A stretch of 64,000 nt of DNA. Origin: Synergistaceae bacterium (GTDB lineage Bacteria; Synergistota; Synergistia; Synergistales; Synergistaceae). The stretch is from NCBI GenBank assembly GCA_030533085.1, contig JAUNJZ010000002.1, positions 62,001 through 126,000 on the forward strand, given 5' to 3'. Shown one piece after another: positions 15,636-23,893 of the stretch (positions within the stretch are counted from its first letter, which is position 1; each line of letters starts with the position of its first letter). The notes under the pieces were generated by a model, which saw only the letters and a program-made list of their open reading frames with translations, did not search any database and was not told the origin of the DNA. Made by a program: the position numbers and the translations under genes.

Positions 15636-16394
15636 TTACCAGATTTTTTCGTCGTATGATATTTTCCAGAGGTAGAGGCCGCAGGCGGGGAAGGTGCGGC
15701 CGCCGTCGGCTCTTGCGCTTTTGTCTATGTCCAGAAGCTTTTTTATTTCTTCCGGCTTTATGCGGCCTAGGGCGGCCATTTCCAGGTTTCCTAGTATGAC
15801 GCGCACCATGTTGTGCAGGAAGCCGTCTCCTTTTATTTTCAGTATTACGAGCGGCTCTCTGTCGATGAGGCGTATTTCGCTTATCGTTCTGACTGTGTTT
15901 TGTTCGCCGCCTTCGGGGCGGCAGAAGTTTCTGAAGTCGTGGCGGCCAAGCAGCTCTTTTGCGGCGGCGGCGGCGGCGCGCCAGTCGTATTTCCGGGCTT
16001 TCAGCCAGCAGACTTTGCCTTTCATGTATGGGTAGATGGCGCTTGCGTTCCATATGAAGTAGCGGTATTCACGCTCTTTGGCGCTGAAGCGGGCGTGGAA
16101 GTTTTCCGGCACGGCGGCGGCGCGCATGAGGCTGACGCCTTCCGGCAGGTGCGCGTTGGCGGCGAGGAGCAGGCGGCGCGGCTCCCATTCGCGTTCCATG
16201 TCGAAGCTGCAGACTTGTCCGCGCGCGTGTACGCCGGCGTCTGTGCGTCCGGCTCCGGCGGCGGGGGTGCGGCGGCCGTTTATTTTTGACAGCGCCTCTT
16301 CGACCGCCTGTTGTACTGTCGGCAGTTCCGGCTGTATCTGCCAGCCGAAGAATTTGCCTCCGTCGTAGCTTATTTCAGCCGCGTAGCGTGTCAT
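15636..16394 (-). CDS. truA: tRNA pseudouridine(38-40) synthase TruA
   Basis: 252-residue TruA. It converts U38-U40 in the anticodon arm of many tRNAs to pseudouridine. The catalytic Asp lies in GAGRTDAGVHA, followed by the family motifs FHARFSAKEREYRY and KGDGFLHNMVR. Length is normal (about 250-270). The start overlaps the ecfT stop by four bases (ATGA), so it is the last gene of the translationally coupled rplQ-ecfA1-ecfA2-ecfT-truA string, the same order found in many Firmicutes. Confidence 0.95.
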   Translation of the reverse strand: MTRYAAEISYDGGKFFGWQIQPELPTVQQAVEEALSKINGRRTPAAGAGRTDAGVHARGQVCSFDMEREWEPRRLLLAANAHLPEGVSLMRAAAVPENFHARFSAKEREYRYFIWNASAIYPYMKGKVCWLKARKYDWRAAAAAAKELLGRHDFRNFCRPEGGEQNTVRTISEIRLIDREPLVILKIKGDGFLHNMVRVILGNLEMAALGRIKPEEIKKLLDIDKSARADGGRTFPACGLYLWKISYDEKIW

Positions 16395-17203
16395 AGCGGG
16401 AGCAGCCTTTCTCCGGCGATTATGAGGACAGCAATGGCCGCGAACGCCGCAAGGGCGGCGCTGTCCGCGGCGCGCCAGCAGAGCGGTTTCATGCGGCTGC
16501 GTCCCGCGCCTCCGTTGTAGCCGCGCGCTTCCATGGCGGATGCGAGGCTTTCCGCGCGTCGGAAGATGATGACGAACAGCGGTATGAGTACCGGTATGTA
16601 GGCTTTGGCGCGTTTCAGGAGGCCGCCTTCGTCAAATTCCGCGCCGCGCGATTTCTGCGCCTTTATTATGCGCGCTGTTTCTTCAAAGAGTGTCGGTATG
16701 AAGCGCAGGGCTATTGTTATCATCATCGCCGTTTCGTGCGCCGGTACGCCTATGCGTTTCAGCGGCGAGAGGAGTCCTTCAAGGCCGTCCGAGATGCGGG
16801 AGGGGGAGGTGGTGAAGGTGAGGAGGGAGGCGTACATTACAAGGCAGGCGAGGCGCAGCGACATTGTGAGCGCGAGGCGTATCCCCTCTTTTGTGACGGT
16901 TAGGGGGCCAATTTTTGCTGCGGCTTCGCCGGGGGTCATGAATAGGTGCAGGAGTGAGGTGAAGATTATCAGTATGAGGACGGGGCGGGCTGAGGCCGCG
17001 ACGACGCGCGGCGGTATTTTCGACAGGCGCGCGAGGAGCAGGAGGATGAGTCCCCAGAGTATGAAGGCTGCGGCTGTGCGGGTCATGAATATGGCCGCCA
17101 TGGCCGCGATTGTGAGGATTATTTTCGCGCGCGGGTCCAGGGCGTGTATCGGCGATTGCGCCGGTATGTAGCGGCCAAGGGCTATTTTATCGAAGGCTGG
17201 CAT
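16391..17203 (-). CDS. ecfT: ECF transporter transmembrane component EcfT
   Basis: 270-residue T-component of a group II energy-coupling-factor vitamin transporter. It has about five membrane segments and the two cytoplasmic coupling motifs with Ala/Ser-Arg-Gly, seen as KSRGAEF and MEARGYNGG, which insert into the ATPase pair. It couples ATP hydrolysis by EcfA1/A2 to any of several S-components (riboflavin, folate, biotin and others). The gene overlaps ecfA2 by 17 bases and truA by 4. No S-component gene is present in the window. Confidence 0.93.
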   Translation of the reverse strand: MPAFDKIALGRYIPAQSPIHALDPRAKIILTIAAMAAIFMTRTAAAFILWGLILLLLARLSKIPPRVVAASARPVLILIIFTSLLHLFMTPGEAAAKIGPLTVTKEGIRLALTMSLRLACLVMYASLLTFTTSPSRISDGLEGLLSPLKRIGVPAHETAMMITIALRFIPTLFEETARIIKAQKSRGAEFDEGGLLKRAKAYIPVLIPLFVIIFRRAESLASAMEARGYNGGAGRSRMKPLCWRAADSAALAAFAAIAVLIIAGERLLPL

Positions 17204-18023
17204 TTTTTATCTCTTTCAGAAGTTCTTCCGCGTCCCAGAGTATCTTTTTTATTTTTCCGGCTTCTTTGAGGCGGCGGGAGAGTTCCAGTATTTCCGGCGT
17301 TACAAGTCCTCTGATTTTTTGGAGGGCCAGCAGCTCCGCGGTTTCGCGCGCGTTTTTCCATGAGACGGCGCGCCCCTGTTCGAGGAGGAGTATTTTCGTG
17401 CTGATGGATAGGGCCAGCTCTATGTCGTGTGTGATGTGTATTATGCCCATGCCTTGGGAGGCGAATTTTTTCAGGGTCGAGGTCAGTTCGGCCGCCGCGC
17501 CGCTGTCAAGTCCCGCCGTCGGTTCGTCCAGGACGAGGTATGTCGGGAGGGCGGATATGACGGAGGCTATGGCGACTTTGCGTTTCTGTCCGCCGGAGAG
17601 GTTGAAGGGGGAGGCGGAGAGCAGTTTTTCATCGAGGCCGACTGTGGCCGCAGCTGTTTTTACCCGTTTTTTTATTTCTGTCTCTTCGACGCCCCAGTTC
17701 CGCGGGGCAAAGGCTATTTCTTCTTCCACGTTTTCCGCGAATATCTGTTCTTCAGGGTATTGGAATACGAGGCCGACTTTTTTTCTGATTTGCCGCGCGG
17801 AGGCGGCGCCTGATTGAAGGCCGTCTACTGTTACGGAGCCGCTTTGCGGGATTATCAGTCCGTTGAGGTGTTGGGCGAGGGTGGATTTTCCGCTGCCTGT
17901 GTGGCCGAGGATCGATATTATTTCCCCTTCCGCCGCCTCAAAGGATATTTCGCTGAGGGCGCGCTGTTCTGTCGGCAGTCCAATATTGTAGCTATAGCTG
18001 AGTTGTTTTACGATTATCGGCAT
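17187..18023 (-). CDS. ecfA2: ECF transporter ATP-binding protein EcfA2
   Basis: 278-residue ABC ATPase. Walker A GHTGSGKST (about 40-48), Q-loop FQYPEEQIF, signature LSGGQKRKVAI, Walker B YLVLDEPTAGLD and the switch His in ITHD are all complete, so it should hydrolyse ATP. The FQYPE Q-loop and position after EcfA1 fit EcfA2. It pairs with EcfA1 and EcfT at the inner membrane. It overlaps the ecfA1 stop by 10 bases and ecfT by 17. Confidence 0.92.
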   Translation of the reverse strand: MPIIVKQLSYSYNIGLPTEQRALSEISFEAAEGEIISILGHTGSGKSTLAQHLNGLIIPQSGSVTVDGLQSGAASARQIRKKVGLVFQYPEEQIFAENVEEEIAFAPRNWGVEETEIKKRVKTAAATVGLDEKLLSASPFNLSGGQKRKVAIASVISALPTYLVLDEPTAGLDSGAAAELTSTLKKFASQGMGIIHITHDIELALSISTKILLLEQGRAVSWKNARETAELLALQKIRGLVTPEILELSRRLKEAGKIKKILWDAEELLKEIKNASLR

Positions 18024-18835
18024 AGTATTTCGCTCATTTTTTCAATGTCCGCGCCGCAGCGGGGAGGGAGCAGTCCCTCTTTTATCAGCGCTTCGGCGAC
18101 TTTTTCCAGCGGCGGTTTCGCAAGTTTCATTTCGGCCAGCTCTTTTTCGCTTTTGCCCAGGAATTCGGCTGCCGGCATGTCGCAGCTTATTACGCCATTT
18201 TCAAGGGTGAGGACGCGCGTCGCGCCGCGTATTTCTTCCAGTCTGTGCGTGACCTGGATTATTGTCAGCCCTTTGCTGTGTTCTTCTGTGATGACGCGGG
18301 TGAAGTCAAGGCGCGACTGTGGGTCGAGCATGGACATGGCTTCGTCGAGCAGCAGGGCTGAGGGGCGCATGGCTAGAGCGCCGGCTAGGGCGAGGCGCTG
18401 TTTTTGCCCTCCTGATAGCGAGGATACGAGTTTTTCCCCGCCTGTTTCCAGCCCCGCGGCGCGGAGGGAGTTTTGCACGCGGCTTATTATCTCTTCGCGC
18501 GGACAGCCGAGGTTTTCCGGGCCGAAGGCGACTTCTTCTTCCACTGTGGCGGCTACTATCTGGTCTTCCGGGTTCTGGAAGACTATGGCCGCGAAGCCGC
18601 GGGGAGGCTGCGCGGCGGCTGTGTTCACTCCGCCGATAAAGCAAAGGCCCTGCGTGGGAGTCAGCAGGGCGCTCAAAAGTTTTAAGAGTGTCGATTTTCC
18701 TGAACCGTTGGAACCAAGAAGGGCAACCCACTCTCCGGCGCGGATTTCCAAATCGATACCTTTCAGTATCTTTTCAGAGGCTTGCGGATAGCTGTATTCC
18801 GCGCCTTTGAGGATGAATTGTGTTTCCCGGTTCAT
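18014..18835 (-). CDS. ecfA1: ECF transporter ATP-binding protein EcfA1
   Basis: 273-residue ABC ATPase with Walker A GSNGSGKST, Q-loop FQNPEDQIV (the Gln-Asn-Pro form typical of EcfA1), signature LSGGQKQRLAL and Walker B LLLDEAMSMLDP. The Pro of the usual DEP is Met-free here (DEAMSMLD), a common EcfA1 variant. It starts 6 bases after rplQ, and so is transcribed with the ribosomal alpha operon. Forms the ATPase heterodimer of the vitamin transporter with EcfA2. Confidence 0.92.
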   Translation of the reverse strand: MNRETQFILKGAEYSYPQASEKILKGIDLEIRAGEWVALLGSNGSGKSTLLKLLSALLTPTQGLCFIGGVNTAAAQPPRGFAAIVFQNPEDQIVAATVEEEVAFGPENLGCPREEIISRVQNSLRAAGLETGGEKLVSSLSGGQKQRLALAGALAMRPSALLLDEAMSMLDPQSRLDFTRVITEEHSKGLTIIQVTHRLEEIRGATRVLTLENGVISCDMPAAEFLGKSEKELAEMKLAKPPLEKVAEALIKEGLLPPRCGADIEKMSEILCR

Positions 18836-18841
18836 CAGAGC

Positions 18842-19195
18842 TTAATCGACCAGCTGTATTACCGCCATCGGTGAGGAGTCGCCTATGCGTGCTCCAAGCT
18901 TGACTATTCTGGTGTAGCCGCCGTTGCGCTCCGCGTATTTGGGGCCGATTTCGTTGAATAGTTTGTTGACGGCCTCTTTATGAGGGATGCGGGCTATGAC
19001 AAGACGGCGGTCGTTGAGTGTGCCGGATTTCGCCTTTGTGATGAGTTTCTCGGCGACGCGGCGCAGCTCTTTGGCTCTCGTCTCTGTGGTCACTATGCTG
19101 CCCTCTACGAAGAGACTGGCCGCCATGTTGCCAAGCATGGCCCACCTGTGGGCGCTGCAGCGGCCCAACCGCCTTGTGTTCATGCGGTGTCTCAT
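18842..19195 (-). CDS. rplQ: 50S ribosomal protein L17
   Basis: 117-residue L17, a 50S subunit protein near the exit tunnel. The start MRHRMNTRRLGR and the HRWAMLGNMAASL helix are diagnostic. Length is normal for bacteria. It follows rpoA by 3 bases and closes the alpha operon (rpsM-rpsK-rpsD-rpoA-rplQ), with the ECF transporter genes continuing the transcript 6 bases later. Confidence 0.97.
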   Translation of the reverse strand: MRHRMNTRRLGRCSAHRWAMLGNMAASLFVEGSIVTTETRAKELRRVAEKLITKAKSGTLNDRRLVIARIPHKEAVNKLFNEIGPKYAERNGGYTRIVKLGARIGDSSPMAVIQLVD

Positions 19196-19198
19196 TGG

Positions 19199-20266
19199 TT
19201 ATTCTTCCTCCTTCAAGTTCTTCTCGTCTGTCTCCATATCGTCGTCATCTTCAATCGGGGTGCTTATGTCTCCGCTGAGGTGCAGGTCGAATCTGCCAAG
19301 TTTTTCTTCGATCTCTCTCAGGGAGATTTTGCCCAGGTTGCGGATTTTCAGAAGGTCGTCCCTTGTGCGGGAGACAAGTTCGCCTATCATGTGTACTCCG
19401 CCGCGAAGCAGGCAGTTCTCGCTGCGCACGGAAAGCTCCAGGTCTCTGACGGGGCGCGTGTAGATTGAATTTTCTCCCATCGGGAAGCCCGGCATTCCGG
19501 CGTGCATGTCAAAGCCTTTCGCTCCGGCCGCAGTGCGCGCCGCTTCGTCGCCTTTGATTATTTCGTCAAGGGCGCTGGTGCCGGGGCCCGCGAGAGCGTC
19601 CACGAGCGAGGCGTAGTAGCCTTTGAGTATGCGGCTCGCCTGTATGACGGCGGATTCCGGCGATACGACGCCGTTTGTCCATATTTCAAGGTTGAGGCTG
19701 TCGTAGTCGGTTCTCTGTCCCATGCGCTTGTCCCGAATATCGTATTTTACGCGCTGCACGGGCGAGAAGAGGGCGTCTGTCTGGAGCGCGTCTACCGGCA
19801 GGTAGGAGGCGCGGGGACGGTCTATCGGGGCGTAGCCTGTGCCGGTCGCCACGTAGATGTCCATGGACAGTGAGTTTCCCTCTTCAATGGTGCAGATGTA
19901 GGCGTCCGGGTCGGGGAATTCGACTTCGCTGTCGGGGTCGATGTCCGATACGGTCACAACTTTCGGCCCCTGGGCCTCGAGATGGAGGGTACGGACTGAG
20001 GTCGAGTGGCAGCGGACGGGAACGTGCTTCATGTTGACAAGGAGCTCTATCACGTCTTCCCTGACTCCGGGAATGGTGCTGAATTCATGCAGGACGCCAT
20101 CGATGCGCACCGCTACGACCGCGGCTCCGCTTATCGACGATAGCAGAACGCGGCGCAGGGAGTTGCCCAGCGTAACTCCGTAGCCTCTTTCAAGAGGCTC
20201 TACGGTGATTTTACCATACGACGGGGTGGATTCCTGTACTATGATCTCATGGCGATCATGCTCCAT
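19199..20266 (-). CDS. rpoA: DNA-directed RNA polymerase subunit alpha
   Basis: 355-residue alpha subunit. The N-terminal domain (about 1-235) with EPLERGYGVTLGNSLRRVLLSS drives dimerisation and core assembly; the C-terminal domain with ELSVRSENCLLRGGVHMIGEL and helix-hairpin-helix KIRNLGKISLREIEEKL contacts UP elements and activators. An acidic tail rich in D/E ends the protein. The ATG at 20266 follows AGGTGG and is preferred over an in-frame GTG at 20278. About 40 residues longer than typical Firmicutes forms, mostly in the linker and tail. Confidence 0.97.
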   Translation of the reverse strand: MEHDRHEIIVQESTPSYGKITVEPLERGYGVTLGNSLRRVLLSSISGAAVVAVRIDGVLHEFSTIPGVREDVIELLVNMKHVPVRCHSTSVRTLHLEAQGPKVVTVSDIDPDSEVEFPDPDAYICTIEEGNSLSMDIYVATGTGYAPIDRPRASYLPVDALQTDALFSPVQRVKYDIRDKRMGQRTDYDSLNLEIWTNGVVSPESAVIQASRILKGYYASLVDALAGPGTSALDEIIKGDEAARTAAGAKGFDMHAGMPGFPMGENSIYTRPVRDLELSVRSENCLLRGGVHMIGELVSRTRDDLLKIRNLGKISLREIEEKLGRFDLHLSGDISTPIEDDDDMETDEKNLKEEE

Positions 20267-20289
20267 ATTCTCCCCCACCTTTCGTTTCG

Positions 20290-20916
20290 TTAACGTGCAT
20301 AGAATTCAACAACAAGCTGTTCGTTCACAGGTACGTCTATCTGTTCGCGCACCGGTACTGTGAGTAACGTGCCTGACATTGCTTCAGGATTAAATTCCAG
20401 CCATGCCGGTATGCTGCGGCTGGCCGCGGCTTCCGCGTTTTCTTTGAGAGCCTGTACGCCGCGGCTGCCTTCCGCTACCGCGATCACGTCCCCGGGCTTG
20501 AGCAGCGCGCTCGGTATGTCGAGCTTGTGGCCGTTGACGGTGAAGTGTCCGTGGCAGACGAGCTGGCGCGCCTGGCTGCGGCTGACGCCGAGGCCGAGAC
20601 GGTAGACTACGTTGTCAAGACGGCGCTCCAGAAGCTGGAGGAAGTTATGGCCGGTCTGGCCGGTCATGCCGGTGGCTTTCTTATATATTCTGCTGAATTG
20701 CGTCTCGCTTATCCCGTAGAAGCGGCGAAGTTTCTGCTTCTCGCGGAGGCGAAGACCATATTCGCTCATTTTGCCGCGGCGCGTTCCGTGCTGGCCGGGC
20801 TTTGAATTACGCTTGGTGAGTCCGCATTTTTCCGTATAGCAGCGGTCACCTTTCAGAAAGAGCTTGGCGCCTTCCGCGCGGCAGAGCCGGCAGACAGGTC
20901 CTGTGTATCTGCTCAT
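20290..20916 (-). CDS. rpsD: 30S ribosomal protein S4
   Basis: 208-residue S4, a primary binder of 16S rRNA. It is the zinc-binding (C+) form: CRLCRAEG and CYTEKC supply four Cys near the N-terminus. The S4 RNA-binding motif with RLDNVVYRLGLGVSRSQARQLVCHGH follows. Located between rpsK and rpoA in the alpha operon; in other bacteria S4 represses this operon, but no leader structure could be verified here. Confidence 0.97.
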   Translation of the reverse strand: MSRYTGPVCRLCRAEGAKLFLKGDRCYTEKCGLTKRNSKPGQHGTRRGKMSEYGLRLREKQKLRRFYGISETQFSRIYKKATGMTGQTGHNFLQLLERRLDNVVYRLGLGVSRSQARQLVCHGHFTVNGHKLDIPSALLKPGDVIAVAEGSRGVQALKENAEAAASRSIPAWLEFNPEAMSGTLLTVPVREQIDVPVNEQLVVEFYAR

Positions 20917-20941
20917 ATTTACAAGTACCTCCTTATCAGGA

Positions 20942-21334
20942 CTACACGCGGCGCCGCTTGGGAGGACGGCATCCGTTGTGGGGTATCGGCGTTGCGTCGC
21001 GGATCACGTTTACCTGCAATCCAGCCGCCTGAAGCGAGCGGATGGCTGATTCGCGTCCCGGGCCGGGGCCTTTGACTACTACGTCGATCTCTACCACTCC
21101 GTGATCCTGGGCGACTTTGGCCGCCTGAGCCGCCGACATCTGCGCGGCGTACGGCGTTGATTTACGGGTACCCTTGAATCCGACGTTGCCGCCAGATGCC
21201 CATGAAAGAGCGTTGCCCTGTTTGTCTGTCAGCGTCACTATGGTGTTGTTGAAGGTCGAATAGATATGGGCTACGCCATAGCTGACATTTTTCTTTTCTT
21301 TGCGCTTACGGCTGCGCTGTACACGTTTGGCCAA
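20942..21334 (-). CDS. rpsK: 30S ribosomal protein S11
   Basis: 130-residue S11 of the 30S platform, in contact with S6/S18 and the Shine-Dalgarno helix. Diagnostic segments are [30 protein letters not shown] and the C-terminal [18 protein letters not shown]. The N-terminus is rich in Arg/Lys. It lies 25 bases after rpsM and is preceded by a clear GGAGG-type site. Confidence 0.97.
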   Translation of the reverse strand: MAKRVQRSRKRKEKKNVSYGVAHIYSTFNNTIVTLTDKQGNALSWASGGNVGFKGTRKSTPYAAQMSAAQAAKVAQDHGVVEIDVVVKGPGPGRESAIRSLQAAGLQVNVIRDATPIPHNGCRPPKRRRV

Positions 21335-21359
21335 CTGTTATTCCCTCCCTGGCTGCACC

Positions 21360-21737
21360 TTATTTGGTGGCTTTCTTCTTGCCCGCGACTGTCCTCTTGG
21401 GGCCTTTGCGCGTGCGGGCGTTCGTCTTCGTCCTCTGGCCTCTGACCGGAAGTCCCTGACGGTGTCTGAGCCCGCGGTAGCAGCCTATGTCCATGAGGCG
21501 CTTGATGTTCATCGCTATTTCGCGGCGAAGATCTCCCTCTACATGGCGGTTGTTTTCGATTTCAGCGCGGAGCTTCTGCTCTTCGTCTTCGCTGAGATCT
21601 TTCACGCGGGTGTCGGGGTTTATCCCCGTTACTTTTATAATATCCTTCGCAACTGCCGGGCCGATACCGAAAATATAGGTAAGGGCTATTTCGATTCTCT
21701 TCTCACGCGGCAGGTCAACACCGGCTAAACGAGCCAT
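21360..21737 (-). CDS. rpsM: 30S ribosomal protein S13
   Basis: 125-residue S13 of the 30S head, which contacts the P-site tRNA and 50S bridge B1. [22 protein letters not shown]-type N-terminus with the helix-two-turns-helix [10 protein letters not shown] and the basic C-terminal tail [17 protein letters not shown] are diagnostic. The rpmJ stop lies six bases upstream, so its ribosome-binding site (AAGGAGG) is inside the rpmJ 3' end. Confidence 0.97.
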   Translation of the reverse strand: MARLAGVDLPREKRIEIALTYIFGIGPAVAKDIIKVTGINPDTRVKDLSEDEEQKLRAEIENNRHVEGDLRREIAMNIKRLMDIGCYRGLRHRQGLPVRGQRTKTNARTRKGPKRTVAGKKKATK

Positions 21738-21743
21738 TCCCTG

Positions 21744-21869
21744 CTACCTCCTTGCTCCCTGACGCTGTTTATGGCGCGGGTTTCTGCTGCATATCACGCG
21801 CACGACGCCGTGACGCTTGATGATTCTGCAATATTCACATATTGTTTTGACCGACGGTCTTACTTTCAT
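21744..21869 (-). CDS. rpmJ: 50S ribosomal protein L36
   Basis: 41-residue L36, the zinc-binding C+ form: [20 protein letters not shown], then [12 protein letters not shown], with C11, C14, C27 and H33 as ligands. It is four residues longer than the usual 37 because the C-terminus extends as QGARR, and this extension encodes the rpsM ribosome-binding site. It sits between infA and rpsM, its standard place. Confidence 0.95.
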   Translation of the reverse strand: MKVRPSVKTICEYCRIIKRHGVVRVICSRNPRHKQRQGARR

Positions 21870-21919
21870 AAAATGCAGACCTCCTTGACTGGGCTGATTC
21901 CTTTGGGCGGTTTTTCCGC

Positions 21920-22138
21920 CTACTTATATCTGTATGTTATCCTACCGCGCGTCAGGTCGTAGGGGGACAGCTGCAACAGCACGCGGTCTCCCGGCAGTAT
22001 CCTGATAAAATGCATACGCATTTTGCCCGAGACATGAGCCAGTATCTTGTGGCCATTTTCCAATTCTACCCGGAACATGGCGTTCGGCAGCGGCTCCACT
22101 ACCTTGCCTTTTACTTCGATTACCTCTTCTTTGGCCAT
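21920..22138 (-). CDS. infA: Translation initiation factor IF-1
   Basis: 72-residue IF-1, an S1/OB-fold protein that binds the A site of the 30S subunit during initiation. Sequence [20 protein letters not shown] and the [22 protein letters not shown] core are canonical. The start lies inside the end of the KOW protein gene (19-base overlap), so the two are probably translated in coupled fashion. Confidence 0.97.
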   Translation of the reverse strand: MAKEEVIEVKGKVVEPLPNAMFRVELENGHKILAHVSGKMRMHFIRILPGDRVLLQLSPYDLTRGRITYRYK

Positions 22139-22458
22139 TCGGCAGCTTCATCCTCCTGTTTGCAAGATGTGCAGCCCGTTTCCAACACTGTGGAAATTTT
22201 CTGCACTAACCAGCCGTTGTCCAGAGTCTTTCCGTCAGCGACACGCCCGGCCACATCTTCGAGATTATAGTGCGTCTGCTGCAGGTGAATAACATTTTTC
22301 CTCTTGGGCCTCGCAGCTTTATATTCGGCCCCGTTCGCTATGAGAATCCTGTCGTCAGAGCGGCCCGTCACGATGAAGGCCTTTCCCGCGTATTTGCCGC
22401 GGCGTACTATGACGACGTCTCCAGTGCAGAATCTTTCTCTCTGTAAGGAGGCTGTCAT
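22120..22458 (-). CDS. KOW-domain RNA-binding protein (L14e/L27e-like)
   Basis: 112-residue protein with an N-terminal KOW motif ([20 protein letters not shown]), like the small KOW proteins related to archaeal L14e that many Clostridia and Synergistota encode between map and infA. Probably binds ribosomal RNA; exact role is unknown. The C-terminal half includes [22 protein letters not shown] 22458 overlaps the map stop (ATGA) and is chosen; ATG 22464 two codons upstream is possible. Confidence 0.8.
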   Translation of the reverse strand: MTASLQRERFCTGDVVIVRRGKYAGKAFIVTGRSDDRILIANGAEYKAARPKRKNVIHLQQTHYNLEDVAGRVADGKTLDNGWLVQKISTVLETGCTSCKQEDEAAEWPKKR

Positions 22459-23225
22459 TCCCATGGCGTCAGTATCTCCGCGCCGTCTTCCGTGACGAGA
22501 AGGCTGTACTCAAAATGAGCCGCGTCGCTTCCGTCTTTTGTTACGACGGTCCATCCGTCTGAAAGGGTTTTCACCTCTTCCGCTCCGGTCATTACCATCG
22601 GCTCTACGCAGAAGGTCATCCGCGGTTTGACGGTTATACCGCTTCCAGGCGTCCCGAAGTTGGGAACCTGCGGCGCTTCGTGCAGCCGATGTCCGATGCC
22701 GTGTCCGGCGTAGTCTCTTACGAGGCCGTAGCCGGCGGGAGAAACTGTTTCTTCTACCGCGTGACCGATGTCTCCGAGCGTTGCCCCCGGCTTTACCGCC
22801 GCCGCGCCTCTGTGGAGGGATTCAAGCGTAAGATCGAGCAGCCGCTGTCGCTCTTCGCTTATTTTCCCCACCGCGTAGGTGCAGGCGGCGTCGCCAAAGA
22901 AGCCCTCTATTGAGGCTCCGGTGTCGATACTGATTATGTCGCCCTCCTGAAGGATGCGATCCCTGGAAGGTATCCCGTGAACGACTTCGCAGTTTATTGA
23001 AGCGCAGATCGTTCCGGGGAAGGGAACTGAACCCCACGGAACCTTGTATCCCTTGAAGGCCGGCTTTCCACCCGCTTTTTTTACCAGATTTTCAGCCGCT
23101 TCGTCAAGGGTAAGGGTATCAATTCCCGGCCTGACCATTTCTCTCATTAATTTGAGAATATCCGCAACGACCTGTCCCGCCCTGCGCATTTTGGCTATGT
23201 CACGGTCGCTTTTGAAGGTGATCAT
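22455..23225 (-). CDS. map: Type I methionine aminopeptidase
   Basis: 256-residue methionine aminopeptidase that removes the initiator Met. The five metal ligands are visible in context: SIDTGASIEGFFGDAA (two Asp), GHGIGHRLHE (His), FCVEPMV (Glu) and the C-terminal HFEYSLLVTEDG (Glu). The early CASINCEVVHG holds the active-site His. Standard type Ia length without zinc-finger extension. The start is adjacent to the adk stop, and its own stop overlaps the KOW gene. Confidence 0.97.
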   Translation of the reverse strand: MITFKSDRDIAKMRRAGQVVADILKLMREMVRPGIDTLTLDEAAENLVKKAGGKPAFKGYKVPWGSVPFPGTICASINCEVVHGIPSRDRILQEGDIISIDTGASIEGFFGDAACTYAVGKISEERQRLLDLTLESLHRGAAAVKPGATLGDIGHAVEETVSPAGYGLVRDYAGHGIGHRLHEAPQVPNFGTPGSGITVKPRMTFCVEPMVMTGAEEVKTLSDGWTVVTKDGSDAAHFEYSLLVTEDGAEILTPWE

Positions 23226-23875
23226 TAACGGCCTTGGCCTTTCATCCGCTCAAGGATGTTAAGCACGGCGTCTTTGCCTCCGGTCGCGTCTACCGCTACG
23301 AGCAGTCCCTTTTTACCGTAGTAGTCGATGAGAGGGGAGGTCTGTTTGTGGAATACGGAGAGACGGTTGCGTATGACGCTTTCTTTGTCGTCGTCGCGCT
23401 GTACCACTTCTCCGCCGCATTTGTCGCAGATTCCCTCTTTGGCCGACGGCTTGAGCGCCGTGTTGTATATTTCGCCGCAGCTTTTGCAGACTCTTCTGGC
23501 TGTCAGTCTTCCGACTACTGTGTCGTCGTCTATTTCAAGGCTGACGACGGCGTCCAGTTTGATCGCCAGTTTGCCGAGCATCAGGTCAAGCGCCTCCGCC
23601 TGCCCTATGGTGCGGGGAAATCCGTCGAGCAGGAAGCCGTCTTTGCAGTCGTCTTCCTGCAGCCGTTTTTCCATCATTGCGATGATCACTTCGTCAGGGA
23701 CGAGTTTTCCGGCATCCATATATTCTTTGGCGCTTTTTCCCAGCTCTGTCCCCGCTTTGACGTTGGCGCGGAGTATGTCGCCGGTAGAAATGTGCGCGAC
23801 GGGATATTTTTTCTTTATGCTGTCGGCCTGTGTGCCTTTGCCCGCTCCGGGCGCTCCAAGAAGTATAATCCTCAT
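23225..23875 (-). CDS. adk: Adenylate kinase
   Basis: 216-residue long-lid adenylate kinase, AMP + ATP to 2 ADP. P-loop GAPGAGKGTQ at residues 7-16; LID domain carries a four-Cys zinc site (CKSCGEIYN and CDKCGGEVVQR), as in Gram-positive and many anaerobe enzymes; DGFPRTIGQAEAL is the conserved AMP region. ATG 23875 is chosen over a GTG three codons earlier. The stop and the map start share one base. Confidence 0.96.
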   Translation of the reverse strand: MRIILLGAPGAGKGTQADSIKKKYPVAHISTGDILRANVKAGTELGKSAKEYMDAGKLVPDEVIIAMMEKRLQEDDCKDGFLLDGFPRTIGQAEALDLMLGKLAIKLDAVVSLEIDDDTVVGRLTARRVCKSCGEIYNTALKPSAKEGICDKCGGEVVQRDDDKESVIRNRLSVFHKQTSPLIDYYGKKGLLVAVDATGGKDAVLNILERMKGQGR

Positions 23876-23893
23876 CTGTTTCACCAGCTCCGA